This document shows, piece by piece, positions 5,198 to 5,953 of a DNA stretch of 5,953 bases. Each line of letters opens with the position of its first letter. Within the stretch, counting starts at the first letter, position 1. A program made the position numbers and the translations under genes. Under the pieces are notes generated by a model, which ran no database searches, had not been told where the DNA came from, and worked only from the letters and a program-made list of their open reading frames with translations. The DNA is from Firmicutes bacterium UBA5420 (GTDB lineage: Bacteria > Bacillota > Limnochordia > Darwinibacteriales > Darwinibacteriaceae): NCBI GenBank assembly GCA_002409455.1, contig DHNI01000138.1:18018-23970 (forward strand). Direction: 5' to 3'.

Positions 5198-5953
5198 CTA
5201 TTTCCCTTCAGGCACTGGGCCGATTGTATTGGTCTCATTGATAATCTTGACAGGTAGGGTAATTTGTACCGGTTCCCCCTTTTTCTCAATCTGCCCGAGC
5301 AGCACCCTTGACACTTCTTGGCCAAGGCGGAAAATCGGTTGTTGCACGGTAGTTAAAGGAGGTGTGAGGTATTGCCCCACCTCAATTCCATCAAAACCAA
5401 TGAGCGAAATCTGAGCAGGAATGTCGATTTTTGCCTCTGTCAAGGCTTGAATTCCTCCAATTGCCATGAGATCATTGCAGGCGAAAATCGCCGTTATAGC
5501 ACCGCTTTTGATTTGGGAAAGATGGCTACGAACCGCGTCATAACCCCCCTGGCGGGTAAAATCGCCTGCCCAAACCAAATCGTCTCTTGGTTCTATTCCT
5601 AGAAACGCTAGTCCATCATAATAACCTGCCAGTCTTTTCTCCGTCGATACCAAACCTGGTTCACCCGTTATTACAGCAATATGCTTATGTCCTAGAGATC
5701 CGAGGGCTCGCACTGCCTGCAAGGCTCCACCCCGATTATCGCCGTCTACCCAGGACACGTCTTGGCGAATGGTGCTCCCTAAGAAAGCAAAAGGTATCCC
5801 AGACTCTCGAAGTAGCTCAATGCGGGGATCGTCACGGAGCGGCTCCGTAAAGATGATCCCATCTACCCTGCTGTGGGCCACCAACTGTGCAATGGTCTCT
5901 GTAACCCTCTGTCTGTGAACCTGGGGAATTAACAGACTAAACCCGTGCTCAAA
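5198..5953 (-). CDS. LacI-family transcriptional regulator, C-terminal ligand-binding part, cut by window edge
   Basis: The frame is open from the right edge (first visible residues FEHGFSLLIP) to TAG at 5200-5198, giving 251 residues. A full LacI protein is about 330-345, so the N-terminal helix-turn-helix and hinge (roughly 80-90 residues) lie outside the window. Visible family marks of the periplasmic-binding-protein-like domain, numbered from the first visible residue: RVDGIIF (about 29-35), GHKHIAVITGE followed by R-L-A-G-Y (about 88-111), ITAIFACNDLMAIGGIQAL (about 152-170), ISLIGFDGIEVGQYLTPPLTTVQQP (about 181-205), then a helix and the C-terminal beta strand. Such regulators bind a sugar or related effector and control DNA binding. 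A TTG at 5884 could be read as a start but falls inside the domain, so it is an internal leucine. No hairpin follows the stop, so read-through into the lipoprotein gene is possible. Confidence 0.92.
   Translation of the reverse strand, partial: FEHGFSLLIPQVHRQRVTETIAQLVAHSRVDGIIFTEPLRDDPRIELLRESGIPFAFLGSTIRQDVSWVDGDNRGGALQAVRALGSLGHKHIAVITGEPGLVSTEKRLAGYYDGLAFLGIEPRDDLVWAGDFTRQGGYDAVRSHLSQIKSGAITAIFACNDLMAIGGIQALTEAKIDIPAQISLIGFDGIEVGQYLTPPLTTVQQPIFRLGQEVSRVLLGQIEKKGEPVQITLPVKIINETNTIGPVPEGK

Noticed and set aside
5198..5884. Short LacI-family protein starting at the TTG codon at 5884
   Set aside because: The frame stays open to the window edge and the 23 upstream residues continue the LacI ligand-domain pattern (HGFSLLIP), so this TTG is an internal leucine of a longer gene.

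Overview
This window looks like part of the chromosome of an endospore-forming Bacillota (Firmicutes). The main evidence is a complete small acid-soluble spore protein gene of the SspF type. Supporting evidence is the strong AGGAGG-type ribosome binding sites, a TTG start preceded by a good Shine-Dalgarno, short intergenic gaps and a lipobox lipoprotein. The species cannot be named from the sequence alone. No rRNA, tRNA, CRISPR array, insertion sequence or phage gene was seen, and no gene-free stretch reaches 300 bases.

Left block (1-4306, all minus strand, read right to left): a tight four-gene cluster. A MATE-family multidrug/metabolite exporter comes first. It is followed by a membrane-anchored extracytoplasmic protein of unknown function (13-nt gap), then a HyuA-type hydantoinase/oxoprolinase ATPase-fold protein (21-nt gap, TTG start), then the N-terminal 142 codons of a class II histone-deacetylase-fold amidohydrolase, which overlaps the HyuA stop by ATGA and runs off the left edge. 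Two amide-acting enzyme families next to an exporter and a surface protein could form a small-molecule processing/export unit. That is inference; no substrate can be read from the sequence.

Centre (4307-4712): a 175-bp divergent intergenic region separates the MATE gene (minus) from the sspF-like SASP gene (plus). It holds a tentative SigG-like promoter for the SASP and a weak SigA-like promoter for the MATE cluster. A strong 15-bp perfect hairpin (18 bp with one bulge) lies directly after the SASP stop, between convergent genes, and probably acts as a terminator.

Right block (4730-5953, minus strand): a LacI-family regulator lacking its N-terminal DNA-binding part because it enters from the right edge. 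After an 84-nt gap carrying an extended -10 promoter comes a small tyrosine-rich lipoprotein with a carboxypeptidase-regulatory-like beta fold. Nothing in the window shows what the LacI protein controls.
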